Assembly: GCA_964470025.1 (NCBI GenBank)
Contig: CAYXZR010000003.1
Coordinates: 1-55,874, forward strand
Length of the DNA stretch: 55,874 nt
Direction of reading: 5' to 3'
Origin: CAYXZR01 sp964470025
Lineage (GTDB): Bacteria > Patescibacteriota > Patescibacteriia > Buchananbacterales > UBA6539
Shown: piece after piece, positions 49,897 to 55,874 of the stretch
How the letters are laid out: each line of letters begins with the position of its first letter
How positions within the stretch are numbered: position 1 is the first letter of the stretch
Translations under genes and position numbers: made by a program
The notes under the pieces: model-generated
Seen by the model: only the letters and a program-made list of their open reading frames with translations
Told to the model about the DNA's origin: nothing
The model's database searches: none

Positions 49897-50598
49897 TTAA
49901 AAGTGAAAAGCGGCAGACCAGAACACCTTGCCGATCACCTTAATATCGTTTAAATCTTCCCCTTTGTATGTCTCATCGGGGTATTCATCACTATTAAAAC
50001 TTCTAACTCGTAACCCGCCAGGTATACGATGTAATATTTTTACACGCAACATGCCACCATGATCAATGGCATACATTTTCCCATCTACAATATTGGTTTG
50101 GCTTGTATCAATCCCCACTGTAGCCCCATCATAAAGAACAGGCTGCATGCTATCGCCTTTAATTTGAACGCATGCGGCATTGTTAGGATCCACATTTGCC
50201 TTGCGTAATGATGATTTAGAAAATCTAAGCTTAAATCCATTATCCTCTCGTACCACTTCGCTACCAATTCCTGCGCTTAATTCAACTTCTGTAAAAAACG
50301 GTAACTCAACATCTTCAGCATGTAATGGCGTCTTACTATCCCAAGTCTCAAAAGTACCTACACTATATTCGCTGCTCTGGTCTGCAACTTTGTTAGATGC
50401 AGTTCCAGTTAATAAATAATCAACAGAAACACCAAGTATTTTCGCGGCAGTATTCAGGTTGCTGCCTCTTGGTTCCGTTGAGCCCTTTTCCCAAAGTGCG
50501 ACAGATGCTTGGGATATACCCAATTTCTTCGCAAACGCGACCTGTGTTAGCCCCGCTTTTTTTCGGGCAATTATTAGTCTTTCGGCAAGTGTTTTCAT
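49897..50598 (-). CDS. cI: CI-like phage repressor with S24 peptidase
   Basis: ATG at 50598 (MKTLAERLIIARKKAGLTQ) is chosen because the longer frame to 50640 would run through the operator. Residues 1-60 form a helix-turn-helix (TQVAFAKKLGISQASVALWE). The C-terminal half is an S24/LexA-type peptidase: a likely Ala-Gly cleavage site in ELSAGIGSE, catalytic Ser in KGDSMQPVL and Lys in GGMLRVKIL. It should keep the lytic genes off by binding ATAAGTNNACTTAT sites and cleave itself when RecA is activated. The 233 residues match the lambda CI size. The two unknown genes downstream are co-oriented. Confidence 0.94.
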   Translation of the reverse strand: MKTLAERLIIARKKAGLTQVAFAKKLGISQASVALWEKGSTEPRGSNLNTAAKILGVSVDYLLTGTASNKVADQSSEYSVGTFETWDSKTPLHAEDVELPFFTEVELSAGIGSEVVREDNGFKLRFSKSSLRKANVDPNNAACVQIKGDSMQPVLYDGATVGIDTSQTNIVDGKMYAIDHGGMLRVKILHRIPGGLRVRSFNSDEYPDETYKGEDLNDIKVIGKVFWSAAFHF

Positions 50599-50623
50599 GT
50601 TTTGCAATTTACCACTAAGTAAA

Positions 50624-50637
50624 ATAAGTTTACTTAT
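50624..50637. promoter_or_regulatory. repressor operator between cI and cro, site 1
   Basis: ATAAGTTTACTTAT is an almost perfect palindrome lying 26 bases before the cI start. A degenerate second half-site pair (TCAAATAAACTTAT, 50637-50650) adjoins it, 13 bases centre to centre. Confidence 0.82.
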
Positions 50638-50676
50638 CAAATAAACTTATATATGCTTATATTTATCTATATTAAA

Positions 50677-50690
50677 ACAGGTTTACCTAT
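50677..50690. promoter_or_regulatory. repressor operator touching the cro start, site 3
   Basis: ACAGGTTTACCTAT matches ATAAGTTTACTTAT at 11 of 14 positions and ends one base before the cro ATG, so it includes the cro ribosome site (AGG). The AT-rich stretch between the operators must hold the divergent cI and cro promoters, but no box is good enough to name. Confidence 0.62.
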
Positions 50691-50882
50691 ATGAAAAAGC
50701 GAGACGCTATTTCCCACTTCGGTACTCAAAAAAAATTAGCCGATGCCCTTGGTATATCTCAGCCAGCGGTTGCTCTATGGGGCGATGACGTTCCGCAACT
50801 TCAAGCTTATCGACTAGAAAAGTTAACCCAAGGCAAATTAAAAGCAGATGAAGACCTAGCCAGTCCGAATCAAGCTGCCTAA
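50691..50882 (+). CDS. cro: Cro-like repressor (63 aa)
   Basis: A short protein with a helix-turn-helix, TQKKLADALGISQPAVALWG, and the LQAYRLEKLTQGKL end typical of the Cro/YdaS group. It is divergent from cI with the shared operators between, and first gene of the rightward early operon. It should turn down early transcription and cI after induction. The length is usual for Cro (66 in lambda). Confidence 0.9.
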   Translation: MKKRDAISHFGTQKKLADALGISQPAVALWGDDVPQLQAYRLEKLTQGKLKADEDLASPNQAA

Positions 50883-50910
50883 CCAATTTCCAACAACACG
50901 AGGATCTAAT

Positions 50911-51141
50911 ATGTACAGAGACCCCAAGCTAAGACGAAATATCGACATCAAGGTTAGATTCGACTCATACGAGTACGAACTAATCGAGGCGCTAACAGAC
51001 TTTAGTGGTCGCCAACAAGCCGAATTCCTGCACGAGATTGTCGCTAATGGTATTCAGCAGTACAAAGCAAAGGTTGAAGCACAACTCCCATCAGTGCAAC
51101 TACCAGAACCAAAGAAACTTGCCGCCAAGATAGCGGTATAA
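50911..51141 (+). CDS. ribbon-helix-helix-like protein (76 aa)
   Basis: It has the CGAGGATCTA ribosome site at 50899-50908. The strand IDIKVRFDSYEYELIEALTD and helix FSGRQQAEFLHEIVANGIQQ follow the ribbon-helix-helix layout of Arc/MetJ-type DNA-binding proteins. It takes the place of CII in lambda, so it may be an early regulator, but CII itself is an HTH protein, so this is not a homologue. The C-terminus is proline-rich. Confidence 0.62.
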   Translation: MYRDPKLRRNIDIKVRFDSYEYELIEALTDFSGRQQAEFLHEIVANGIQQYKAKVEAQLPSVQLPEPKKLAAKIAV

Positions 51142-51161
51142 CCAATTTAAAGGGGCGCAAA

Positions 51162-51347
51162 ATGGTCACAGTCAATGAAGATCAATACAGAACACTGAGC
51201 GAAATAGCTCACGTTACAGGCAATAGCGTAGAAACGGTTGTTAAGTTAATGGTTACAGACCACCTTAACAACGCCAGCGGTAAACGTCCAAACAACGTAT
51301 GCCGACTAGATGACTACCGACAACCAGAGCCGGAGCCAGCAGCATAA
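51162..51347 (+). CDS. small early protein (61 aa)
   Basis: Starts 20 bases after the previous gene with a GGGGCG ribosome site. The first 38 residues (MVTVNEDQYRTLSEIAHVTG, then SVETVVKLMVTDHL) again look like a strand and two helices of a ribbon-helix-helix protein; the end is loose (QPEPEPAA). Possible partner of the preceding gene product. Its stop overlaps the next start by one base. Confidence 0.58.
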   Translation: MVTVNEDQYRTLSEIAHVTGNSVETVVKLMVTDHLNNASGKRPNNVCRLDDYRQPEPEPAA

Positions 51348-51742
51348 TGGAATTGGAAGTTTCGGATAAGCAGCAGTGCGTCATTGACGCACTTCTCTAC
51401 AAAGGTAAGGGCGCAACGTTCAAGCGAACGCTGGAAGAAATAACTAAAGCTTGCAACTTTATGTCTGCAACTCAAGCGGCTTCTGTGTTGGGCTCGTTAA
51501 AGCGCGAAGGCGTAACTGTAAAGCTAGGTCAGAAGTGGCAACTAACATCGCAATACTTAGCTTCACTTAAAGAAGAACAACCGCAAGTCGAAGAATGCGC
51601 CCCTCAAAAAGTGACAGAAGATCACGTCATAGACACAACACTCAAAATACAGGTGTTGCAAAAGCTATCTGACATTGTTTCTGACGACATTGCTGAAGTT
51701 CTTGATTCCATCATAGTGCAAGACTTAAAAGGCGCAGCTTAA
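51347..51742 (+). CDS. winged-helix-like early protein (131 aa)
   Basis: Residues 6-68 (DKQQCVIDALLYKGKGATFK, then TQAASVLGSLKREGVTVKLG) suggest a winged helix. A Pro/Glu linker follows, then a helical C-terminal end (IQVLQKLSDIVSDDIAEVLD) that may oligomerise. It directly precedes the replication initiator gene. Not recognised as a named family; a replication or regulatory accessory is plausible. Confidence 0.6.
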   Translation: MELEVSDKQQCVIDALLYKGKGATFKRTLEEITKACNFMSATQAASVLGSLKREGVTVKLGQKWQLTSQYLASLKEEQPQVEECAPQKVTEDHVIDTTLKIQVLQKLSDIVSDDIAEVLDSIIVQDLKGAA

Positions 51743-51744
51743 CC

Positions 51745-52533
51745 GTGTATCACGCTGAATACGACATGCTATTCGATGTAGATGATTTATCAATAACACC
51801 ATCTGAAAGGATGGTGTATTTGCTATTGCGTAGATGGATGGATAACAACACTTGCATTACAGGCATTAAGCGAGGCGTGAACTATCGTTATTTAATCGAA
51901 CACACCGAGTATAAGCCCAAGATTGGCAGTAAAAACCCACCAGTAAGGTTGAGCGTGGGGCAAATTAAACGAATTATCAAATCTCTTGTAGATCGCGGCT
52001 GGATATTACCACTACACGACACCAGCAACATCAAATCTCAAATGATTTTTAAGATGGTTGTGGCCGAACTAGAAAAAAACCGTATCCGTGAGGAGCGACA
52101 CAACAGCGACACGAGAGCTTCGACACTAGAAAACACACCTACACACACTGAAAATACTAGCGTTAACATTATAGCAACAGCACAACAGCGACACGAGAGC
52201 AGCGACACACCTCTAACTAATCTAAATAACTACTCTCTCTATAGCGCGGATGAAATTTTTCTAAACCAAGAATTGATCAACATCAGCAAAAGCGTTGGCT
52301 ATGAATCAAACGCTGATTTATTGGCAACAGAATTGGTTATTTTCCAAAACCACTCAAACAACAGAAACAAATCACAAACCTTAAATGACTGGAAAGCGGA
52401 CTGGACTAGATGGTGCGCCCAAGGCAAAAAGTTTAAGCGAGGATCTACAAATGCAACCAATCAACAATCTGATGAACGCGAAAAGATTTCAAGACAGCTC
52501 AGCGATCCAGAATACGCAATGCAAAACTTCTGA
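51745..52533 (+). CDS. replication initiator, O-like (262 aa)
   Basis: The GTG start at 51745 lies two bases after the previous stop. The N-terminal 110 residues are a winged-helix region (ITPSERMVYLLLRRWMDNNT, then LSVGQIKRIIKSLVDRGWIL), the linker (residues 115-165) is low-complexity and contains the iterons at DNA level, and the C-terminal part (ATELVIFQNHSNN, then LNDWKADWTRWCAQGKKF) resembles the DnaT/O-type primosome domain. This is the layout of lambda O. It should bind the iterons and recruit the P-like protein and DnaB. A P-like gene follows in an overlapping frame. Confidence 0.83.
   Translation: MYHAEYDMLFDVDDLSITPSERMVYLLLRRWMDNNTCITGIKRGVNYRYLIEHTEYKPKIGSKNPPVRLSVGQIKRIIKSLVDRGWILPLHDTSNIKSQMIFKMVVAELEKNRIREERHNSDTRASTLENTPTHTENTSVNIIATAQQRHESSDTPLTNLNNYSLYSADEIFLNQELINISKSVGYESNADLLATELVIFQNHSNNRNKSQTLNDWKADWTRWCAQGKKFKRGSTNATNQQSDEREKISRQLSDPEYAMQNF
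52094..52208 (+). other. probable origin of replication (iterons inside the O-like gene)
   Basis: AGCGACAC occurs at 52094, 52105, 52187 and 52201, with a partial copy (TTCGACAC) at 52119. An 18-base unit, CAACAGCGACACGAGAGC, is repeated exactly at 52101 and 52184. An AT-rich stretch (52209-52250) follows. Iterons in the linker of the initiator gene followed by an AT-rich segment is the lambda-type ori arrangement. Confidence 0.78.
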
Positions 52534-53197
52534 CAAATTTGAAGAACATGGCAAAGCGCTAACCGTGTTGTTTTTCAGTCGCTTAAAAACCGTCTACGGT
52601 CGCAAGTATGACATGCAATTCAAAAACGAAAGCGAAGTTAGGTTTGCCAGACGCGAGTGGTACAGCGAGATAGCCAAGCTTACAGTTGAATCAATTAACA
52701 ATGGTTTTGAAAAACTAAAACAAAAGCTATTGGATGAAAGCCCTGATTACAACTGGCCTGACGTATCCAAGATCATTGCCTTGTGCAAACCAACAGCTGA
52801 AGAACTTGGCTTACCAAGCCTTGATCAAACCATTGCTGAGATTGTTAAGCGCTATGGCCGTTATCGCACAGAAGAATTTGAGTACAGTCACCGTCTTGTT
52901 GAGCTGGTTGCAAGCGACTGTGGTTATTTTGTCACACGCGAATCGTCAGAGAAATTTGAAAGACGCGCAAGAGTTTCGCATACCAAGTGGGTTAAAAAAG
53001 CTCAGGAAAGCGGCCTACCAGCCAAAATTCCAGCTTTAGAGCTAAAAGTCGAACAAACACCCGTCTTTGAAAATAAAACCGCTGTAAATCCGTTTCAGGC
53101 GCGAATTGACGCATTAAGACAGAAAGCGAAAGACGAACACACGGCAAGTATTAAATTGACTGACGAAAAGATTGTTTCTAGCCGAGGTGCTGCGTAA
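52451..53197 (+). CDS. replication protein P-like helicase loader (248 aa)
   Basis: ATG at 52451 has the CGAGGATCTA ribosome site at 52438-52447; the in-frame ATG at 52385 lies deeper in the O-like gene and has no such site. The product contains LTVLFFSRLKTVYGRKYDMQ, EVRFARREWYSEIAKLTVES and LDESPDYNWPDVSKIIALCK, the pattern of lambda P-type proteins. They load the host DnaB helicase at the origin. It overlaps the O-like gene by 83 bases. Confidence 0.82.
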   Translation: MQPINNLMNAKRFQDSSAIQNTQCKTSDKFEEHGKALTVLFFSRLKTVYGRKYDMQFKNESEVRFARREWYSEIAKLTVESINNGFEKLKQKLLDESPDYNWPDVSKIIALCKPTAEELGLPSLDQTIAEIVKRYGRYRTEEFEYSHRLVELVASDCGYFVTRESSEKFERRARVSHTKWVKKAQESGLPAKIPALELKVEQTPVFENKTAVNPFQARIDALRQKAKDEHTASIKLTDEKIVSSRGAA

Positions 53198-53640
53198 TGC
53201 CAGAAGCACTTACCAATCAATTCACAGTAACCAAAGATAACTGCAAGGTCGTCATGCCGCAGTTTAATGCTCAAGTATGGTCGCTACTCAAGCAGGGTTT
53301 AACGCTTAAAGTTGCCGCGAATGAAGCTGAAAACGACAGAAGCTTAGCGCAAAACAGATTGCTTTGGCTTTGGCACAACGAGTCTTGCAAGCACATAAAA
53401 GACCATTGGGGCGTTGTGTGTTCACCAGAAGCATTGCACGAAGAACTAATTGAGCGCCTTGGTTATTTCAAGCTTGAGCGTGGAGTAAAACGCATGGTCA
53501 AGGTTCGAGAAAAAACAAGCAAGATGGGCGTTAAAAGGTTCACCCAATTACTTAATGACTACGAACACTACGCGCTTGATGTTTGGAAGCTGCAATTGCC
53601 GCATCCAGCAGATATGTATCACATGGCAATGGGGCGGTAA
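53197..53640 (+). CDS. ninB: NinB-type recombination protein
   Basis: The 147-residue protein carries NDRSLAQNRLLWLWHNESCK and the VCSPEALHEELIERLGYFKL segment typical of NinB (Orf) proteins, which bind single-stranded DNA and help load recombinases in place of RecFOR. The length fits lambda NinB (146). It overlaps the P-like gene by one base. This begins the nin-like segment of the rightward operon. Confidence 0.87.
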   Translation: MPEALTNQFTVTKDNCKVVMPQFNAQVWSLLKQGLTLKVAANEAENDRSLAQNRLLWLWHNESCKHIKDHWGVVCSPEALHEELIERLGYFKLERGVKRMVKVREKTSKMGVKRFTQLLNDYEHYALDVWKLQLPHPADMYHMAMGR

Positions 53641-53644
53641 CCAA

Positions 53645-53866
53645 ATGAGAAATTGCAAGCCAAAAAAAGAGGCCCTAAGAAAACCAACAGCCCCGAAAGG
53701 CACATTCATACCATCAGCTCGCACACCATTAGGCGCTCAGTATGAGTTTGAGGGCATCTACTACAAGCAAGGTCTGCACGGGTATATCTACCGCTGGAAT
53801 GGTGAAAATTGGATGAAAACGCAACTTAAAAAATATGACGTTAAAAACTTCAAGGTGGCTGTGTAG
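53645..53866 (+). CDS. hypothetical early protein (73 aa)
   Basis: ATG at 53645 is used; the longer frame to 53555 overlaps ninB without a ribosome site. The product has a basic start (RNCKPKKEALRKPTAPKG) and an aromatic end (YRWNGENWMKTQLKKYDVKN) that may be a small beta domain. Not recognised. It lies inside the nin-like segment. Confidence 0.58.
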   Translation: MRNCKPKKEALRKPTAPKGTFIPSARTPLGAQYEFEGIYYKQGLHGYIYRWNGENWMKTQLKKYDVKNFKVAV

Positions 53867-53868
53867 GT

Positions 53869-54162
53869 ATGACCGTAATTGACTTCAAATCTCAAGCAAG
53901 GCTGACCCCCAAACGAGATTACTTCGCTTGTAAGCATGGTTCAGTTTACGTTGTTGAACATTCGAGAAGCATTGAATGCAAGACCTGTGGAAAGGTGTTT
54001 GACCCATTTGATTTTTTGCTCAAGCACGCGATGAAACAGCAAAATGCCATGTTTGATGTAAGTAGTTTGGTTTCGGAAAAAGAAAAGCTCTCTTTGGAAG
54101 TTGAGCGCTTAAAAAAAGAAAAGCGGAATATTCAGGCTCAAATTAGGCGGTTAAAAAAATGA
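53869..54162 (+). CDS. zinc-knuckle and coiled-coil protein (97 aa)
   Basis: The first half has FACKHGSVYVVEHSRSIECK and TCGKVFDPFDFLLKHAM, giving C-x-H and C-x-x-C positions for one zinc site. The second half is a charged coiled coil (EKEKLSLEVERLKKEKRNIQ) ending in a basic RRLKK. It overlaps the next gene by four bases. The combination is common in lambdoid nin regions, but I have no function for it. Confidence 0.62.
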   Translation: MTVIDFKSQARLTPKRDYFACKHGSVYVVEHSRSIECKTCGKVFDPFDFLLKHAMKQQNAMFDVSSLVSEKEKLSLEVERLKKEKRNIQAQIRRLKK

Positions 54163-54467
54163 CTTTAAAAAGCAAAAAGCTAAGAAATTCAGCCAAGGGG
54201 CAAGAATGCCAAGTGAGATTGCCCGGCTTGTGTAATTACAACCCCGAAACAGTAGTGTTGGCGCATGTAGGCAAAGGCTCTGGTATGGGGCAAAAAGCAG
54301 ATGATATTCATGCAGCGTTTTGCTGCTCAGCTTGTCACGATATTTTAGATAAACGTCAGTATACGCCACTGTTGAGCTACGAAGAAATTGAAAACTACGC
54401 ATGGCATGGCGTACAGCGAACGCAAAAAATTTGGTTAGAAATGGGATTAATTGAGGTTGCAGCCTAA
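54159..54467 (+). CDS. DUF1364-type putative HNH-like protein (102 aa)
   Basis: The sequence RNSAKGQECQVRLPGLCNYN, then ETVVLAHVGKGSGMGQKADD and AAFCCSACHDILDKRQYT is characteristic of the DUF1364 family found next to rusA in lambdoid phages. Its conserved C..C..H..CxxCHD residues resemble an HNH zinc nuclease core, so a nuclease role is suspected but not proven. It is coupled to rusA by a one-base overlap. Confidence 0.85.
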   Translation: MTLKSKKLRNSAKGQECQVRLPGLCNYNPETVVLAHVGKGSGMGQKADDIHAAFCCSACHDILDKRQYTPLLSYEEIENYAWHGVQRTQKIWLEMGLIEVAA

Positions 54468-54856
54468 TGAAAATCTACCCAATTACACCCGTACCTAAAC
54501 CACGTTTAACGCAGCGCGACAAATGGAAAAAGCGCCCTGTCGTGCTGCGCTATTTTGCGTTTAAAGACGAATGCAAAACACACAAAGTGGAACTGCCAAA
54601 GGCTGGGGCGCATGTAATTTTTGTCATCCCAATGCCTAGCTCATGGTCAAAGAAAAAACGCGAACAAATGAATGGCCAGCCACATACCCAACGTCCTGAC
54701 GCGGATAACCTAATTAAAGCGCTAGGGGATTCTGTATATGACGAAGATTGCGAAATCTGGAATTTCCAAGTCAGTAAGTTTTGGGGCGAGCAAGGCCGAA
54801 TCATAATCAAAGAAAGCGTACCACAAACACTCAACGAATTATTAGACGTGGCTTAG
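54467..54856 (+). CDS. rusA: RusA Holliday junction resolvase
   Basis: The 129-residue protein has the RusA features: KPRLTQRDKWKKRPVVLRYF near the start, the aspartate-rich RPDADNLIKALGDSVYDED at about 77-95, and a conserved C-terminal strand. It cuts Holliday junctions produced by RecET or host recombination and so helps resolve replicating concatemers before packaging. It is part of the nin-like block before Q. Confidence 0.92.
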   Translation: MKIYPITPVPKPRLTQRDKWKKRPVVLRYFAFKDECKTHKVELPKAGAHVIFVIPMPSSWSKKKREQMNGQPHTQRPDADNLIKALGDSVYDEDCEIWNFQVSKFWGEQGRIIIKESVPQTLNELLDVA

Positions 54857-54864
54857 GAGTATTT

Positions 54865-55479
54865 ATGTCTGCAGCGCAAATGCTATCAAGAGTAGGACTA
54901 AAAACAGTTAGATTCGACACTGGCAATGGTGGTGTTCCTGCGCTTTTGCCCGAAGAAATGCTCATGCACCTTGGCATGTATCAAGCTGCAGGCTGCATTG
55001 ACGAAATAGCCGTTATTTTTGCCATCGCGTTTTACACCAATACAACGTGCCGCAAAGACCAAGAGTTAATAAAACAATATCTAGGCTCTCGCGTGTTTAT
55101 TAAGTGTCACAAAGAAAAAATTCGCGTCACTCAGCAAACAATACAACACATTGTTGACCTGGCTATCTCTGAATCAATTAATTCAACCGTATGCCCTGCC
55201 TGTAACGGCACTAAAAAAGTATTGCTGGCCAAAGGTGAATTCAACATGCAAGCGGCAATACATAGCATCAATATAAACGACTCAAAATACAAAACCTGCA
55301 AAGCCTGTAAAGGCACAGGATACAAGCTTTTATCAAACTACAAAAAAGCCGTTACATGCGGTATGTCTGGCGGCAAAAGCTGGACAGATAATCACGAATT
55401 ATTGCTGGGATTTACTCAGCAAATAATAACCAACTGGTTAAGCGAAATTAAAAACGCACTAGCCACAATCCATTCATAA
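54865..55479 (+). CDS. Q-like late antiterminator (204 aa)
   Basis: ATG at 54865 (AGGAG ahead) is used; the frame to 54781 overlaps rusA. Two zinc knuckles, CPACNGTKK and CKACKGTGYK, sit at about residues 111 and 153, separated by 40 residues, in the manner of the zinc-binding lambdoid Q/antiterminator family. The C-terminal part is a helical DNA-binding-like domain (NHELLLGFTQQIITNWLSEI). It should act on the late promoters at 38.7 and 16.5 kb, neither of which is next to it, so it must act in trans on the other strand. Confidence 0.78.
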   Translation: MSAAQMLSRVGLKTVRFDTGNGGVPALLPEEMLMHLGMYQAAGCIDEIAVIFAIAFYTNTTCRKDQELIKQYLGSRVFIKCHKEKIRVTQQTIQHIVDLAISESINSTVCPACNGTKKVLLAKGEFNMQAAIHSININDSKYKTCKACKGTGYKLLSNYKKAVTCGMSGGKSWTDNHELLLGFTQQIITNWLSEIKNALATIHS

Positions 55480-55497
55480 GTCAAACGAGGATCAATT

Positions 55498-55874
55498 ATG
55501 GAATTAAACCAATTAGCACAAGAGTTAGATTTAGCCGATGTAACTCAGTTGTTGATCATGTCAGTTAATCGTGATGCAGAAGAATATGATGCACTGACAA
55601 TTAAACTCAACGATTCAGAGTTAAAAAACCGTGAACTTGAAGAAGAAAACAAAAGGCTTCGAGAAATCGTAGAGCGAACTGATGCAGCCATTAGCAATCT
55701 TGAAACCCAAAAGGAACAAGCGCTAACGGCCGCTAAAAAAACAATCGCGCAATTAGAGTTTGCGCTAAACAGCGCAAACCAAGAGCTTAAATCGTTTAAA
55801 GAGCACTTCGGCACAGTTAAAAAAGCCAAAGACAGGATTGCCCGAAACAAAAAATCCAATGACGAACTTAACAA
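55498..55874 (+). CDS. coiled-coil protein, N-terminal part (continues at position 56)
   Basis: It starts with ATG after a CGAGGATCAA ribosome site (55486-55495). The 125 complete codons before the window end encode a short N-terminal segment (ELNQLAQELDLADVTQLLIM) and a long charged coiled coil (LKNRELEEENKRLREIVERT, then KKTIAQLEFALNSANQELKS). It is cut by the window boundary in mid-codon and continues at the start of the window to 479, giving 266 residues. The next gene is rdgC. Function unknown. Confidence 0.85.
   Translation, partial: MELNQLAQELDLADVTQLLIMSVNRDAEEYDALTIKLNDSELKNRELEEENKRLREIVERTDAAISNLETQKEQALTAAKKTIAQLEFALNSANQELKSFKEHFGTVKKAKDRIARNKKSNDELN
55820..55874. repeat. terminal direct repeat, right copy (circular junction)
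   Basis: Identical to positions 1-55. Merging the copies gives a circular genome of 55,819 bases and restores the reading frame that crosses the ends. Confidence 0.93.

Noticed and set aside
50641..50676. Several -10-like boxes (TATATT, TTATAT) for cro and cI promoters
   Set aside because: The stretch is so AT-rich that many boxes fit; none has a convincing -35 partner, so no exact promoter is called.

Overview
The window is a complete temperate bacteriophage genome assembled as a circle. The first 55 bases are repeated exactly as the last 55, and one reading frame runs across the junction, so the true length is about 55.8 kb. The gene content points to a short-tailed phage (podovirus): P22/Sf6-type large terminase, portal, scaffold, capsid, two small head-tail connector proteins, fibre and ejection proteins, and no tail tube, sheath or tape-measure gene. 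Its early genetics are lambdoid: S24-peptidase CI repressor, Cro, O/P-type replication proteins, NinB, RusA, zinc-finger Q. RdgC, RecET and the lambdoid early genes suggest a gammaproteobacterial host; the species cannot be read from the sequence. No tRNA gene or CRISPR array was recognised.

Layout. The rightward early operon runs from cro (50691) through replication genes and Q, crosses the ends, and finishes with a coiled-coil protein, RdgC and a small membrane protein at 1552. A second regulator (1549-1941, leftward) faces three small rightward genes (2061-2789), like a second immunity cassette. The leftward late operon fills 38.7-2.8 kb in the order lysis, terminase, portal, scaffold, capsid, connectors, fibre and tail proteins, ejection proteins, and a final 3483-residue polyvalent protein. 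The integrase (38750-40024) and a probable attP (40048-40354) separate it from the leftward early operon (47955-40504), which carries an RecE/RecT pair, a coiled-coil protein, an adenine methyltransferase, an AlpA-like protein and small unknowns. Between the leftward early operon and cI lie a rightward secreted HNH nuclease and a two-gene module co-oriented with cI.

Control. Palindromes of the form ATAAGTNNACTTAT occur at two divergent control regions: between cI and cro, and inside a near-consensus leftward promoter (TTGACA-17-TATAAA) at 48.0 kb. This resembles lambda oR/oL. The late operon starts at a promoter (TTGACT-16-TACGAT) closely followed by a terminator, as at lambdoid pR'. The same spacer motif (TTACCCCCGAAA) with a -10 box and a close terminator recurs at 16.5 kb, just before the ejection genes. 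I read these as two Q-dependent late promoters. Q is encoded far away on the opposite strand and would have to act in trans.

The least explained parts are the cI-linked CFI-box module (48648-49879), the operator-controlled secreted nuclease (48047-48589), the second regulator cassette (1549-2789), and a LamG protein with eleven 14-residue repeats (23955-25097).
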